Positions 45,501 through 54,829 of a stretch of DNA of 64,000 nt are shown here, one piece after another. The stretch spans positions 15,050,386-15,114,385 of the forward strand of contig JAJEKV010000003.1 of the NCBI GenBank assembly GCA_021234155.1, in the 5' to 3' direction. The notes below the pieces were generated by a model that was given only the letters and a program-made list of their open reading frames with translations, had not been told where the DNA came from and did no database searches. The translations under genes and the position numbers were made by a program. How positions within the stretch are numbered: position 1 is the first letter of the stretch; each line of letters begins with the position of its first letter. This DNA is from Isoetes taiwanensis (taxonomy: Eukaryota; Streptophyta; Lycopodiopsida; Isoetales; Isoetaceae).

Positions 45501-46655
45501 CCCATTATTCATTAATCTGCTTTTGGCAGCTCTAAAAAAGAATTTAGAGTTGCAGTCATCCATGTGATTGATGTATAAACTCCTGTTTTTGATAGCCAAA
45601 CTCTTTGCTTCATACTCTTCAATCAATTTCACCTTCCTTTCAAGAGTTTCTTCCCTCTGCTGTAATTGCAAATTGTCTTTATCTATAAAAAGATTTTGTC
45701 GAACTACTTTCATCTCCATGTATATTTCATTCTTTTCCTGTCTTTTTTTCCTACTCCATTCTCTGCCCCATTGCTTAATACAATTCTTGATCTGTTTACA
45801 TCTGTATATGAATTCCTTCATTGATCCACTTGCATTGATGGGTGCCAGGGAAGAATAGAACCTTGTGAAATCATCACAGAAGGTTTTATTATTAAGGAGA
45901 CTAACATTGAATTTGAATGGAGTATCAGCCATCCTTTTTTGGGGGAGAAGACCCGTTTCCAAAATCTGAGGATAGTGGTCCGAGATGGAATTGCTGCAAT
46001 CATTGATTACAGTGAGGTTATCCCACCCATCCAAGGAAGATAGGTTGGTATAATACCTATCCAACAAGCAATAGACTCTGTCTACACCTTTTCTTTTGTT
46101 ACACCATGAATAAGCATTGGAGGAGGATGGGGCATGGTAGATGAAACTATGAATTAGCTTATCCCATTGGTGCCTTTCCCCTTTTGACATGTTAATCTTC
46201 TTGCCTGCCTTCTGATCCCAAGAAGGAGTGTTGTTGAAGTCACCACTCAGAACCCAATTGTCAATGCTCTGTCTTTGTAACCAGTCTGTCATACTTTTCC
46301 ATTGCTCTTCTCTTTCTTCAGGGGAGGTAGATGCATAAACATTTATGATACCCAGCTGCTCTTTTTCCACTTCCAGGAATGCAACCTGCCATCTCCCAGA
46401 GGGATGAGAAAAGGAACCAATTTTCTTCAAACCATTCCAGGCAATGCAGATACCCCCTTTGGTACCATCAGCAGTAGCCCAAATGGACTCACCATTAGGG
46501 AATATCCAATTCCCCAAATTGGAGGCTTCAAAGGCAGGAAGCCTGTGTTCTTGAAGCAGCACTATATCTGCCTTAATTTCTTTGAGAGCAATCAGAGCCC
46601 TTTTCCTTTTCAGGGGACCCTTGATACCTCTCATGTTCCAGGAGACAATCTTCAT
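42567..46655 (-). pseudogene. LINE ORF2: endonuclease, reverse transcriptase, zinc-binding C-terminus
   Basis: ATG 46655 (MKIVSWNMRGIKG) opens an AP-type endonuclease with all expected motifs: SWNMRG, LLQEHRLP, NVYAS, SGDFNNTP and SDHYPQ. RT follows with GKSPGPDGLPPEF, DWRPISL, LKLDFRRAYDTI and YADDTFVF (about 44560). Two close indels near 44790 and 44757, and a third near 44172, split the frame. The next section (44175-42895) has the CPLGCGQAETSTHIFICPW zinc-binding motif. Near 42940 the frame changes again and stays open to 42567, adding about 120 residues, so the original ORF2 probably ended there. ORF2 makes the nick and copies the RNA into DNA. Confidence 0.92.
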
Positions 46656-48693
46656 TTAGCAATGGTACTTCGAGTAACAACAGGCCCATTCTCTCTTGTA
46701 GAATAGACCTTCTTTTGTCTCCTCTTGACCTGAGGGAGTGGGGTTACAAAGGATTGCTCATTAGAGAACTCTTTCTCCTCATCACTTCCACCTTCATCAT
46801 TCCAAAATTTGCCTGATAAAGCAGAAGAGGGATCCCTCAGTTCTTTAAGTTGGGCAGCTGGTGTCTTGAAAATATCTCCCTCCCTGCCAGATGGGGCTTC
46901 ATTCCCCTCTGCTGTCGGGGAGTCTACCCCTGTTATCGGGCATCCCTGCTGTTCAATCTCCTTCCTGCCACGTGGGACTTCATTCCCCTCTGCTACAGAG
47001 GAGTCAGCCCCTGTTATGAAAGATCCCTGCTGTTCGTTGGATTCTTGGGCCAATAGAATGCTATTGGAAGGCACACCATTTTCCCTCTCTAATCCAGTCT
47101 CCGGGAGCCTCTGTTCATCCTCCTTTTCAATCATGGGTTGATCTGATACTATCAGTCTTGGTTCTCTAGGAAAGAGTTCCATAACTGGTAAAGGAGAGTC
47201 TGTGTTCTGGGTTACAAGAGGAAAAAATTTAGGAGAGCTGGGTCCCCCCATCCTTGTCTCCCGATGAATCCGAGGAGGAAGAATAAATCTTTTCCTGTGG
47301 ATTTGGCTCCCTTATAGTTAAGGTCATGGATCTAGGCACCTCAGAGGTATTATGGGGTCCACATCCATCAGAGACACTTTTCCCCTTAGGATCAGGGTTG
47401 TAGAGGACTTTGACTTTGGCTGAGTCTTCCAGAAATTGCACTTTTTTCTTCCATTCTGTCCTTGTTTTCCTCTCAAGGGTCCTCCCAAGATCCATCTTCA
47501 TTTTTTCTTTTTCCTTCTCTTCTCTGAGTTTCTGTCTTCTTCTTTTACTTTTCTCACTACCATTTTTATTCTGCCTTTGTCTTTCCTGCTTTCCCTTGTT
47601 TGGAGTGATCCAAACTCCTTCATCCTGTTTTCCAGTAACCTGTAAATTCCCTGAATCTTGTTTGTGCAGGATTTCTTTAACTCTACCCTCACCCTTGCAA
47701 ACTTTCCCTCCATGCAGCCTAATACCACATGTTTGGCATGGTTGGGGAAGTCCCTGCCATGCAAGTTTCAAAGTCTTGGGATTGCCAAAGTAATCCACAA
47801 ACTTGATCTCTCCCGGAATTGGTTTAAGCAGATCTATCTGCGCCCAAACTCTGGGGGCTTTATCCTGTGATCACATTTCCAGTGTGTTGGAAGAGAGTAA
47901 TCAGAGATTGCTCATTCCAATACATAGGATTGAGACCATGTAGAGAGGTCCAAGCCGGGTGGTATAGCTCAGAAAAGTTCTGGGGATCGAAAGAAGGGTA
48001 CCACTTTTGGAAAAAGAATTGAGTGTTGGCTTTGGTGATGGTGCCCTGTTTAAGTAGGAAGCTCGGGGTCTGGCCATTCCCACACTCAACCATGAAGAAT
48101 GGGAATTCTATCCAGTAAATACTACTGACTACTATCCCAGGCTCCATTTTTTCAAGTTCCCCTTTTATATACTGTAGCCGAACCCCCTCATGTCGGACAC
48201 ATCCTATGAGCCCCCGGGATTTAAGAAACTTAAGCTTACTTTCTACTGCAGCATTTCTGAGAGGCTTACCAGTGAAAGCCGGAACTTTTTCAGTTAAGAG
48301 CTCCTTCCTGACGTCCTCCTGGATCTGGTTGGCATACTCCAGAATTTGGTTGACGGCCTCCTTCTGTCGCTGCAAGGTACCAACTCCAGAGGAACGCCTC
48401 GTGTTCACCATATCTGATAAGAAAGTGAGGAAGTCTCCAAAGGCAACGAAGTCCTTCGCCTTCTCTCCCTTCTCCACCGCAGCCAAATGAGCAGCAATTT
48501 CTTTGATTTGCCTAAAACCCTTTTCGCTCAGAGTACGGGCCAAATCCTGTAATTCTTCGAATTTGGCATCATTCCCATTCACATCATTCCCTGACCCTTT
48601 AACTTCCTTTTCTTTTTCCCCCAATACTGACTCTGCCCGCACATTTTCCAATGGCTGTCCCATCTGACCTGACTGCTGTATTTCCCCAGACAT
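46652..48693 (-). pseudogene. LINE ORF1: RNA-binding protein with zinc knuckle
   Basis: ATG 48693 starts a charged N-terminal part that leads into a plant LINE ORF1 domain (near 48150-47900: VRLQYIKGELEKM, IYWIEFPFF). A single-base shift near 47865 moves coding to a frame with VWAQIDLLKPIPGEIKF and the knuckle CQTCGIRLHGGKVC near 47730. A basic, Lys-rich region follows, then another shift near 47250 into a Ser/Glu-rich tail with two variant repeats (GREGDIF/GRKEIEQ near 46940-46990). The last codons are ATT GCT AAA TGA, and that TGA overlaps the ORF2 start. ORF1 should coat the LINE RNA. Confidence 0.85.
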
Positions 48694-48823
48694 CCCTTTA
48701 CCCTGTCTCCCCTACACTGATTTTTTGACCCCTTTTTTTCCTTTTTTATTATATTTTTCCGATTCTGCACTACCGTAACAACGTGCAACTACTGTCAACC
48801 TACAATCTTCCAACTGAACACCT

Positions 48824-49099
48824 TTAACTGTAAATTTTCACTACAACCCTACTGTCAACCCACGAACAGTGCGTATGGAAGATACCTGCGGCACTGGCGT
48901 TCCTGTCACCCACAAACTCACCTAGCCAAGATTCGAGAAGTTCTACTTTCGACTGTGGGATCGTTGAGAAAATGGGCGTAAATAGTTCTTCTGGAAAGAA
49001 TCTGTGGTATACCAAACTTTCCCACAATCTTGCACTCTCACCCTGAAGCCACCCACAGGTGAATCTCTCACCTTGGATCAAGATCGTGAAGAACCTCAT
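48824..49099 (-). CDS. small ORF, 91 aa, in the LINE 5' region
   Basis: An open frame from ATG 49099 to 48824, upstream of ORF1 on the same strand. It begins MRFFTILIQGERFTCGWLQG and has no motif I recognise. It may be part of the LINE leader (an upstream ORF) or of the DNA into which the LINE inserted. Confidence 0.3.
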   Translation of the reverse strand: MRFFTILIQGERFTCGWLQGESARLWESLVYHRFFPEELFTPIFSTIPQSKVELLESWLGEFVGDRNASAAGIFHTHCSWVDSRVVVKIYS

Positions 49100-49126
49100 G
49101 ACTTAGGGTAACAGCAGTAGAGTTCT

Positions 49127-49148
49127 CCCGCTCCCGCTCCCGCCTCCC
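49127..49148 (+). repeat. CTCCCG microsatellite
   Basis: About three and a half copies of CTCCCG just right of the LINE 5' region. Confidence 0.7.
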
Positions 49149-49263
49149 ACATAACGCATACATCAGTCCTTCGGGCGTCAGAAAGTAAAAATCTTAGTCG
49201 CTATGGCGCGCGAGGATCGCAGAACCAATGTTGTGTGTGCGCAGCCCAACGTTGGTTGATGCG

Positions 49264-49277
49264 GTCGGCGCATAGCG
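49264..49277. repeat. GC palindrome (GGCGCATAGCGCGG)
   Basis: An inverted repeat GCGC-ATA-GCGC followed on + by gCTAA after three more bases; a further GGCGCGCGAGG lies at 49205-49215. It lies just downstream of the ParB-like gene. Confidence 0.6.
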
Positions 49278-49375
49278 CGGCGACTAAACTTAATAAGAAA
49301 CAAAGGCACTTACGAGTTGTATTGTACCACCCTTGCAGTTGTGTTCAATTCTGCACTTATTGTAGTCAGTGCAAG

Positions 49376-50782
49376 TTAAGGCGTGTAATGACTAAGGATT
49401 CGACATTGCCTGTAACTGAAGTGCTTCCTATACTCCTTGGCACCTATCTTATCTATTTTCTCTATAAGCGCCTTCGCTGCCTCAACTGAGTGTTGCCCGT
49501 CAATGACAATGTAGCGCACCGTGTCGCTCTTCCTTAGGTCATCCCATGCCTTCCATGGGTATAGCTTGTCATTGACTGAGTCCCATGGTAGAACATCAGC
49601 TGGATTTGGTACTGTGGTGGGATATTCAACCATGGACTTCTGTATCCTCAGGGCATGTTTGGGATCAAAGATCCTAGATATGAAAGATGCTCTAGGAGAT
49701 CTTATCAGCTTGTCAATAGCTATCCTTTTTGTGACATCCAAACTAAGTGGATACCATTGCTTGAATTTCATAAGCTTGTCTACAGCATCAACCCTTGATT
49801 TCTTTTCAATATATGTTTCCTTCACTGGCTTTGGCAATTCAGACCCCTCAACAAATACTGTCTCTGGCAAGTCCTGACTTAGCTCGCATGTTATGACTCT
49901 GCCGTCATCAATTAGCTTTATGCCAAGAGTTTGATCTATCTCCTCTGCCTCTTCTACCTTGGGGTCCTTCCTGGTTTCTTTGATGGTGCAGAAGTTGATG
50001 TAACTAGTGCTCTCTTGGAAGCTGTAAAATAAATAATCAAGTTAGACATTGCTAAAGTATTTATGTATTAAGCAACTTGACCAACATCTCACGGGTGGCG
50101 CGACAAGTCTATAAATTATGAGAGCAACATTTTAGGATTCGTGCGTAGCGCGAGTCGAAGGATCCAGGATGGTAAGAATAGATGGAATGTGACTTCTCAC
50201 GTGTAGCAGCAAGAATTCACATTCCATCTCTCTTGCTGTCCTCGCGAAGGGTTGACCTCGACTATGACCTCAACAACCCTACTCTTACGCTTACTAAGAG
50301 CGATAGAATCTGAACTTCTCGCGCTAAGTGCGAGAGATCCATAGACCGACGGCACTCCACAGAAGGCTTCATCATAGGAACACATCGAAGAGAGTAAGCT
50401 TCATAAAAAAAGAAAATCATAGCACAAGAAAGCGTAACCCGCTTCCCTGTCTCTGATGATTACAATTGACGATTAAGATACTAGGAATTATAATCACAGA
50501 GCATTGCAGATTCACTTAAGACTAAGCAGAAAACCCTGAACACATAATCAAACAAAGACTAAGCTGCAAACAAATACAAGCCAAGTAGCATAGATGCAAA
50601 GTAACAGTAATCTAATCAAATCTAGGTTGCAGAGTGACATAGTTAATCAAAGAGTCTCAGAGTTTCTAAATCTATTAATAAAGTTAAGCACACAAGCAGA
50701 AGGTTTCTAAAACCTAATAAAAATAGAGTCACAGAGTTCCTCGTCCATTACGAACTCGAACATACTAACCTTTAGTTGCCAT
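49376..50782 (-). CDS. intact three-exon gene, 255 aa, ParB-like IDGQH domain
   Basis: Exon 1 is 50782-50770 (ATG GCA ACT AAA G, donor GTTAGT), exon 2 is 50309-50201 (after TTCAG, donor GTGAGA), exon 3 is 50021-49376 (after TTTTACAG). Phases 1 and 2 match across both joins and give one open frame to TAA. The protein is charged and ends with RYIVIDGQHSVEAAKALIE near residue 220. The (I/V)xGQHS/R motif after PADVLPW is the hallmark of ParB/sulfiredoxin-fold nucleotide-binding domains, in which this loop binds phosphate. No membrane segment. Both introns carry GC palindromes. It starts 612 bp from a divergently transcribed transposon-like gene. The ParB call is from the motif alone; the function is unknown. 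Confidence 0.72.
50141..50157. repeat. GC palindrome in intron 2 of the ParB-like gene
   Basis: TCGTGCGTAGCGCGAG, a TCGCGC...GCGCGA-type stem with one mismatch. On minus it is followed by atcCTAA. Confidence 0.7.
50318..50334. repeat. GC palindrome beside the exon-2 acceptor of the ParB-like gene
   Basis: CTCGCGCTAAGTGCGAG lies just upstream of the TTCAG acceptor on minus. A 6-bp stem with one mismatch surrounds a short loop. Confidence 0.7.
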
Positions 50783-51964
50783 ATTGAAGTGCTTGAAGAT
50801 CTAGAAACTGGAATTGAACTTTGTTGTAGCTCGAGAAGGTCGGGTGAATCTCGATAAGCTTGAGAAGCTCAAATCGAGTCGGAATTGTTGTAAACAGGCC
50901 GGAAATGAAGTAGGATAGCTCGGAATGCAGGTAGCGTTCGAAAAATTTGAATCGCTTGAGAGATCGCTCAAGAAGATTGCGTTGGTTTCGGAAGGCGGTC
51001 GAAGCAAAACTTCTGGAAGAAATTAGGAATGAAAAAATGAGATTCAAATTACATTGAAATTAGAAATATGATTATTACACGTGTCGTACAAACAATTAAT
51101 GAATAGAAGCCCGCCATTGAAAGCGTGTACTACCCTTATCATTGTTTAGGAAAACAAGAAAATTAGTCCCGCCCGCAATTTAAAATTTAAATCTTTTAGT
51201 CTACCGCCCGTGAATATCCCTTTCCCCAACTACTTTTCAATCATTGGATTGTACTAACCGTCTATTTTAAAAATGCCAGCCATTTAATTTGTGTTCTTGG
51301 CCTCGCATTGGATCATAGAATTTGTGTTTCTCTAATGTGCCTAGAGAAACACAAGAACTGTGTTTTCATTACAGTGTTTTAATTCGAATTTGGGATGTCG
51401 CCAAGAAGGAAGCTTGCTAAAGCGCTGGATCAGGTTGCCGAATCTCAGGTAGTTCTTCTATCAAGTGAGAAATTGAGGCGCCATGACTTGTGCAACTTAA
51501 TTAACAAAGCTTTGCAGGTCGAGAAAATGAGCAATCAAGCAGGAGAAATAAAATTTTCCATTGGAGAAGCATGCTTCTTGTTAGCAGAAAACAGGAAAGA
51601 TGTCATTGGCAAGGGCATTGTTGATAACATGGCACCAACTACAGCATGCCATGGAGTGCCCTTGAGACCTGATTATATTAGAATTAGATTGACAGACTGC
51701 TTTGCTGCCACTCATCCATTACAAAGACCACATGCAGGAGCAGAAACACTTGGAGAATCAGTAGGGAGTTTCTTCGCTTGGCCAACAACACTACTCAGAG
51801 AAGTATGTACTGAAAAATTTACTGTTGCACTGTACTGTAACATATTTCACGTGTCACCTATTCATGTGCTACTCACATGCATACTCGTATGTCTACACAA
51901 TAATGCTGCTACTATATTGCTCGTGCTATAAATATGAGTACCTCTCAGTGGCAGCGCATTAGTC

Positions 51965-52240
51965 ATGTCCCGCAATCCGATCACATCCTGTTTTAATTGC
52001 AATTGTCGATCTACCTTGCCACTGGCTCCAGAATATGTGGATTCCATCATTTGCTCCATGAACTATTCTGAAATTTATAGATGCCAGCAGAGGGGCTTGG
52101 AACTCGATCCTTGGTTGCAGGGAGTTGCAATGGCCTCTGCTAGAAGTTATCCTGATACATATAAGGTTGTCATCCACCTTTTATGGGTTCCAGAGCATGG
52201 TGTTTACGAAGTTAAGAGTGATCGTACCACCTGCTCATGA
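51965..52240 (+). CDS. small ORF inside the intron, 91 aa
   Basis: An open frame (ATG 51965) with a middle part CQQRGLELDPWLQGVAMA that looks protein-like. It could be an alternative exon of the surrounding + gene or a decayed domain. It has no recognised motif. Confidence 0.3.
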   Translation: MSRNPITSCFNCNCRSTLPLAPEYVDSIICSMNYSEIYRCQQRGLELDPWLQGVAMASARSYPDTYKVVIHLLWVPEHGVYEVKSDRTTCS

Positions 52241-52437
52241 TGAGCCTGGTTGGTGAAAGAATTGTCCTCTTCTTTTGTAAATGCCATGGTTTTTCCTGGT
52301 TGAATAAAAAGTCACCTACATCCAGGCAAGAACTTGATTTGAAGTGATTCTGTAGTGGTTTTTTGGGTTAATTAACTAAATGTAATATGTATAATAAATC
52401 TAACTATGAAATGAATTTTATAGAACATATTAATCTC

Positions 52438-52485
52438 TCGCGCTCAGCGCGAGAAGAAAAGACTCGCGCCCAGTGCGAAAAGAAT
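52438..52485. repeat. two adjacent GC palindromes
   Basis: CTCGCGCTCAGCGCGAG is a perfect 7-bp stem (52438-52454), and ACTCGCGCCCAGTGCGA about 16 bp on is a second, imperfect one. Both lie in the intron of the + gene, left of the antisense ORF. Confidence 0.8.
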
Positions 52486-52596
52486 AAACAACTAGAAATA
52501 TTCTAATCACAGTTGACATTAGCCCTTAAAAAAAAGAATTGTGAAAGTAAAAATATTTTTATTCCAAAAAATATATACAACTGCGCTTTATAAAAG

Positions 52597-53103
52597 TTAT
52601 TCTGGTAAGACTGGTAACAGTGGTGCAGGATCAATAATTACTGTCCTCCGTACAATGTAATCCAGTCTATCTGGATCCAGATTTGTGATCATCAGGAGGC
52701 TGTTCATTTTGGCCTCCAGCATTCCAGAATGGTGGGTCCTTAGACTCTCTAACAAGTCTTTCTGTCCAGGTTTGAGGATTAGGAAATGGCTCAAAACAAA
52801 TTTTATGCCAATAGTTGCAGCTGCGTGGAGGACTATATCTGCAATCTCCGCATTAAATTGGGCTTCTGTAATGCCTGCCACTTGCTTCACTATACTTCCA
52901 CATCCATCTCTCTCCTTAGAGACGGGGAGGAGATGGTCGAACTTCCTCACCATGCTGTTGAAATCCCGGAACAGTGTTGCTTCCGGGATATCTCTCTGGA
53001 GTGCCCTGTCCCAGGCTTTGGTGAGGCTCAAGGCCAAGCCTCGCTCGTGCACATGTCCACGGCTGGTAGCATCGACATGCACCAAACCGGTGTCATAACC
53101 CAT
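52597..53103 (-). CDS. antisense ORF in the intron, 168 aa, unrecognised
   Basis: An uninterrupted frame from ATG 53103 (MGYDTGLVHVDATSRGHVHE) to TAA 52597. It has balanced charge, several predicted helices and no stop. A good acceptor (AATCTCTGCAG) lies just upstream on minus at about 53118, so it may be the last exon of a minus gene. It is bracketed by pairs of GC palindromes (52438-52485 and 53231-53336). No motif I recognise; not obviously a transposase. Its intactness next to decayed neighbours is notable. Confidence 0.45.
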   Translation of the reverse strand: MGYDTGLVHVDATSRGHVHERGLALSLTKAWDRALQRDIPEATLFRDFNSMVRKFDHLLPVSKERDGCGSIVKQVAGITEAQFNAEIADIVLHAAATIGIKFVLSHFLILKPGQKDLLESLRTHHSGMLEAKMNSLLMITNLDPDRLDYIVRRTVIIDPAPLLPVLPE

Positions 53104-53230
53104 TGAGAAAACAAACTGCAGAGATTGAAATGGCAAAATGATATTTGTACTGATTCAGCAAATACGAAATTGGAAATGTGCTACAAAATGGGATATCTGG
53201 TGACGTGTCCAAATGGGATATGTATGAGTC

Positions 53231-53336
53231 GCGCCCAACGCGACATATCTGTATTTGGTAAATTAATATAACTTTCTTATGTATTTTACAAAATTATGGT
53301 CCATACGCGTCGCACGCACTGTCGCGCGTAGCGCGG
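53231..53336. repeat. GC palindromes right of the antisense ORF
   Basis: GTCGCGCCCAACGCGAC (53230-53246) and CGCGCGTAGCGCG (53324-53336), with a further GCGTCGCACGC between them. Same type as the others in this region. Confidence 0.78.
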
Positions 53337-54339
53337 TATAGGCATTGTATAGATATTTTATTTATTGTTATTGCATACAATACTATGTTTTCCTCAACCT
53401 TTCTTCTAATTTTCAGATTTCTCATGAAGCTACTACTGGGGAACCCTGTGACCAAGAACCTCGAACAGAGAAGCATGATGCTGATTACATGGATATGGAA
53501 GAGATTAATACAAATACGAATGAATAGCCACCTGAAGCAAATGCAGAAAATATTAAAAACCCAGCTGCAGCTAATGAGGAAAGAAGAATGATAGTTTCCA
53601 GATTAACATGGAAGGACGAGAAAGTGATTTTGCATCATCAGTGCAATAGAGGAATTGTTGGTGAAGGTGTGCTTATACTATGGGATCCTATGCACTGCTA
53701 TAATGGACAGGCTATTGGTGATGACTTTGTGGGAGTCTCCAATTCCTCAATACAGTTTCATAACTTCAGTGTTGAGCTGAAGGACAAACACTGCTATGCT
53801 TGCAATAATATCAACAGTGGTTTAGAGTTGCCAGCCTTGTTGCTCTGGCCAGTGGAGTCCATTGAGATAGTAGGAAACGAGATGCTTCAAAGAATTGAGC
53901 GTATTGGAGAAAATAATGTGGTGGTGGATGAAAATGACATTCCTTCCATACCTCCTTTGGATATATCCATACCAGAAAGAAGGGCCTAGAACTTCTTCAA
54001 GAGGAAGAAGAGGAAGGAAAAGGTGCGGACTGTGAAAGATACTAACAACTGCAGTGAAGAGACTATGCAAGCCGTCAGAGGAGGGGTTGTGGCTGCCCCA
54101 ACAACGACTTTGGTAGATTCACAGTGAAAGAACTTGTGGAAGCCCGATCAATCTACAAGGAGAAAACTGACGCCAGAAAACTTATATTTACAATATCATG
54201 GAGCATGCATTTGGGCCATCACCTGATGTCAGGAACATGGGATTTTCTATTGGTGGGAAATGGATATGCAGCAGTGCAGTGACAACTATACTAGGTATTT
54301 CAGCCTCTACATGGTGGAGATTAAGGTGGAACCAAAAGA

Positions 54340-54819
54340 GGGGGGGCTCAAATAGGTTGGCATGGTAATCGGGGAAAGGCGAGGACAACCCCCATGGTGC
54401 TTGCAGCTCAAAGGAAGTTTGTTAACTATCATGCTGAGAGAATGCCTCACAAAAGTGTGGTTGATGAAGAGGGATGCAATAAAGTAGTTCGAATGTTGCC
54501 TGCATATTTCACACAAAAAGTGATTTTACAAATGATCAACAATCTTCTAGAGGAAATGGGTGTGGACAAGATTTCACAATCAGCCTTCAGCAAACTCTGG
54601 AGTAAGCATTTTTCAGATGTCAAAAGAATGCAATATAACAACTTCTCAAAGTGCAATATATGCGTGGATTTGTTAGATAAGCTCGAGAAGTCGAAGCTTG
54701 AGGTGGAAAGATCAGCGGTTCGGAAGGAAATGAGAATTCACACGATGGAGCAAATGTCATGTCAATCAACATACTGGATGTGGAGATGCTTGTCGAAGGG
54801 TGAGCACATCACAATGTAA
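54340..54819 (+). pseudogene. transposase-like fragment with HGNxG and Cys-x2-Cys
   Basis: Reading from about 54340 gives WHGNRGKARTTP, then (from ATG 54394) a helix-rich part with VVRMLPAYFTQKVILQMI, SAFSKLWSKHFSDVK and FSKCNICVDLLDKLEKSK. The order HGNxGK, a serine-start helix with a conserved Trp, and (F)SKCxxC recalls a eukaryotic transposase-like family found in plants, algae and animals, from memory. The usual C-terminal catalytic part is absent: the frame stops at 54819, right where LTR sequence of element 2 begins. Confidence 0.5.
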
Positions 54820-54829
54820 CATGAATAGC

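Larger units (their letters stand above)
42320..49105 (-). mobile_element. L1-type LINE (non-LTR retrotransposon)
   Basis: On minus the order is 5' region, ORF1 with zinc knuckle, ORF2 with endonuclease, RT and a zinc-binding domain, 3' UTR and a poly(A) tail (17 T on + at 42320-42336). ORF1 and ORF2 overlap at ATGA. All domains are present but several frameshifts break both ORFs. The 5' end is uncertain, between the ORF1 start (48693) and about 49105. I could not find a convincing target-site duplication: the flank next to the tail reads TAGACTTAAAGG. Confidence 0.92.
51395..54127 (+). pseudogene. spliced plant-transposon-type protein (two related domains)
   Basis: Exon 1 (51395-51802, 136 codons) ends before GTATGT; exon 2 starts at 53417 after TTTTCAG, in frame. 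Exon 1 carries GKGIVDNMAPTTACHG and the ending GESVGSFFAWPTTLL; a C-terminal GSFxAWP is familiar from plant transposon-associated proteins (I believe catalogued as DUF8039). Exon 2 repeats the layout: VILHHQCNRGIVGEGVLILW, then LPALLLWPVESI. In-frame TAG codons at 53525 and 53987 break exon 2; past them the frame stays open with a Lys/Arg block (KRKKRKEK) to TGA 54127. The intron of 1614 bp contains an antisense ORF and four GC palindromes. Likely part of a DNA-transposon protein. Confidence 0.55.

Noticed and set aside
48719-49105. Target-site duplication for the LINE (GACTTA near 42310 and 49100)
   Set aside because: Only six bases match (GACTTA, then AAGG versus GGGT) and the LINE 5' end is not fixed; too weak to report.
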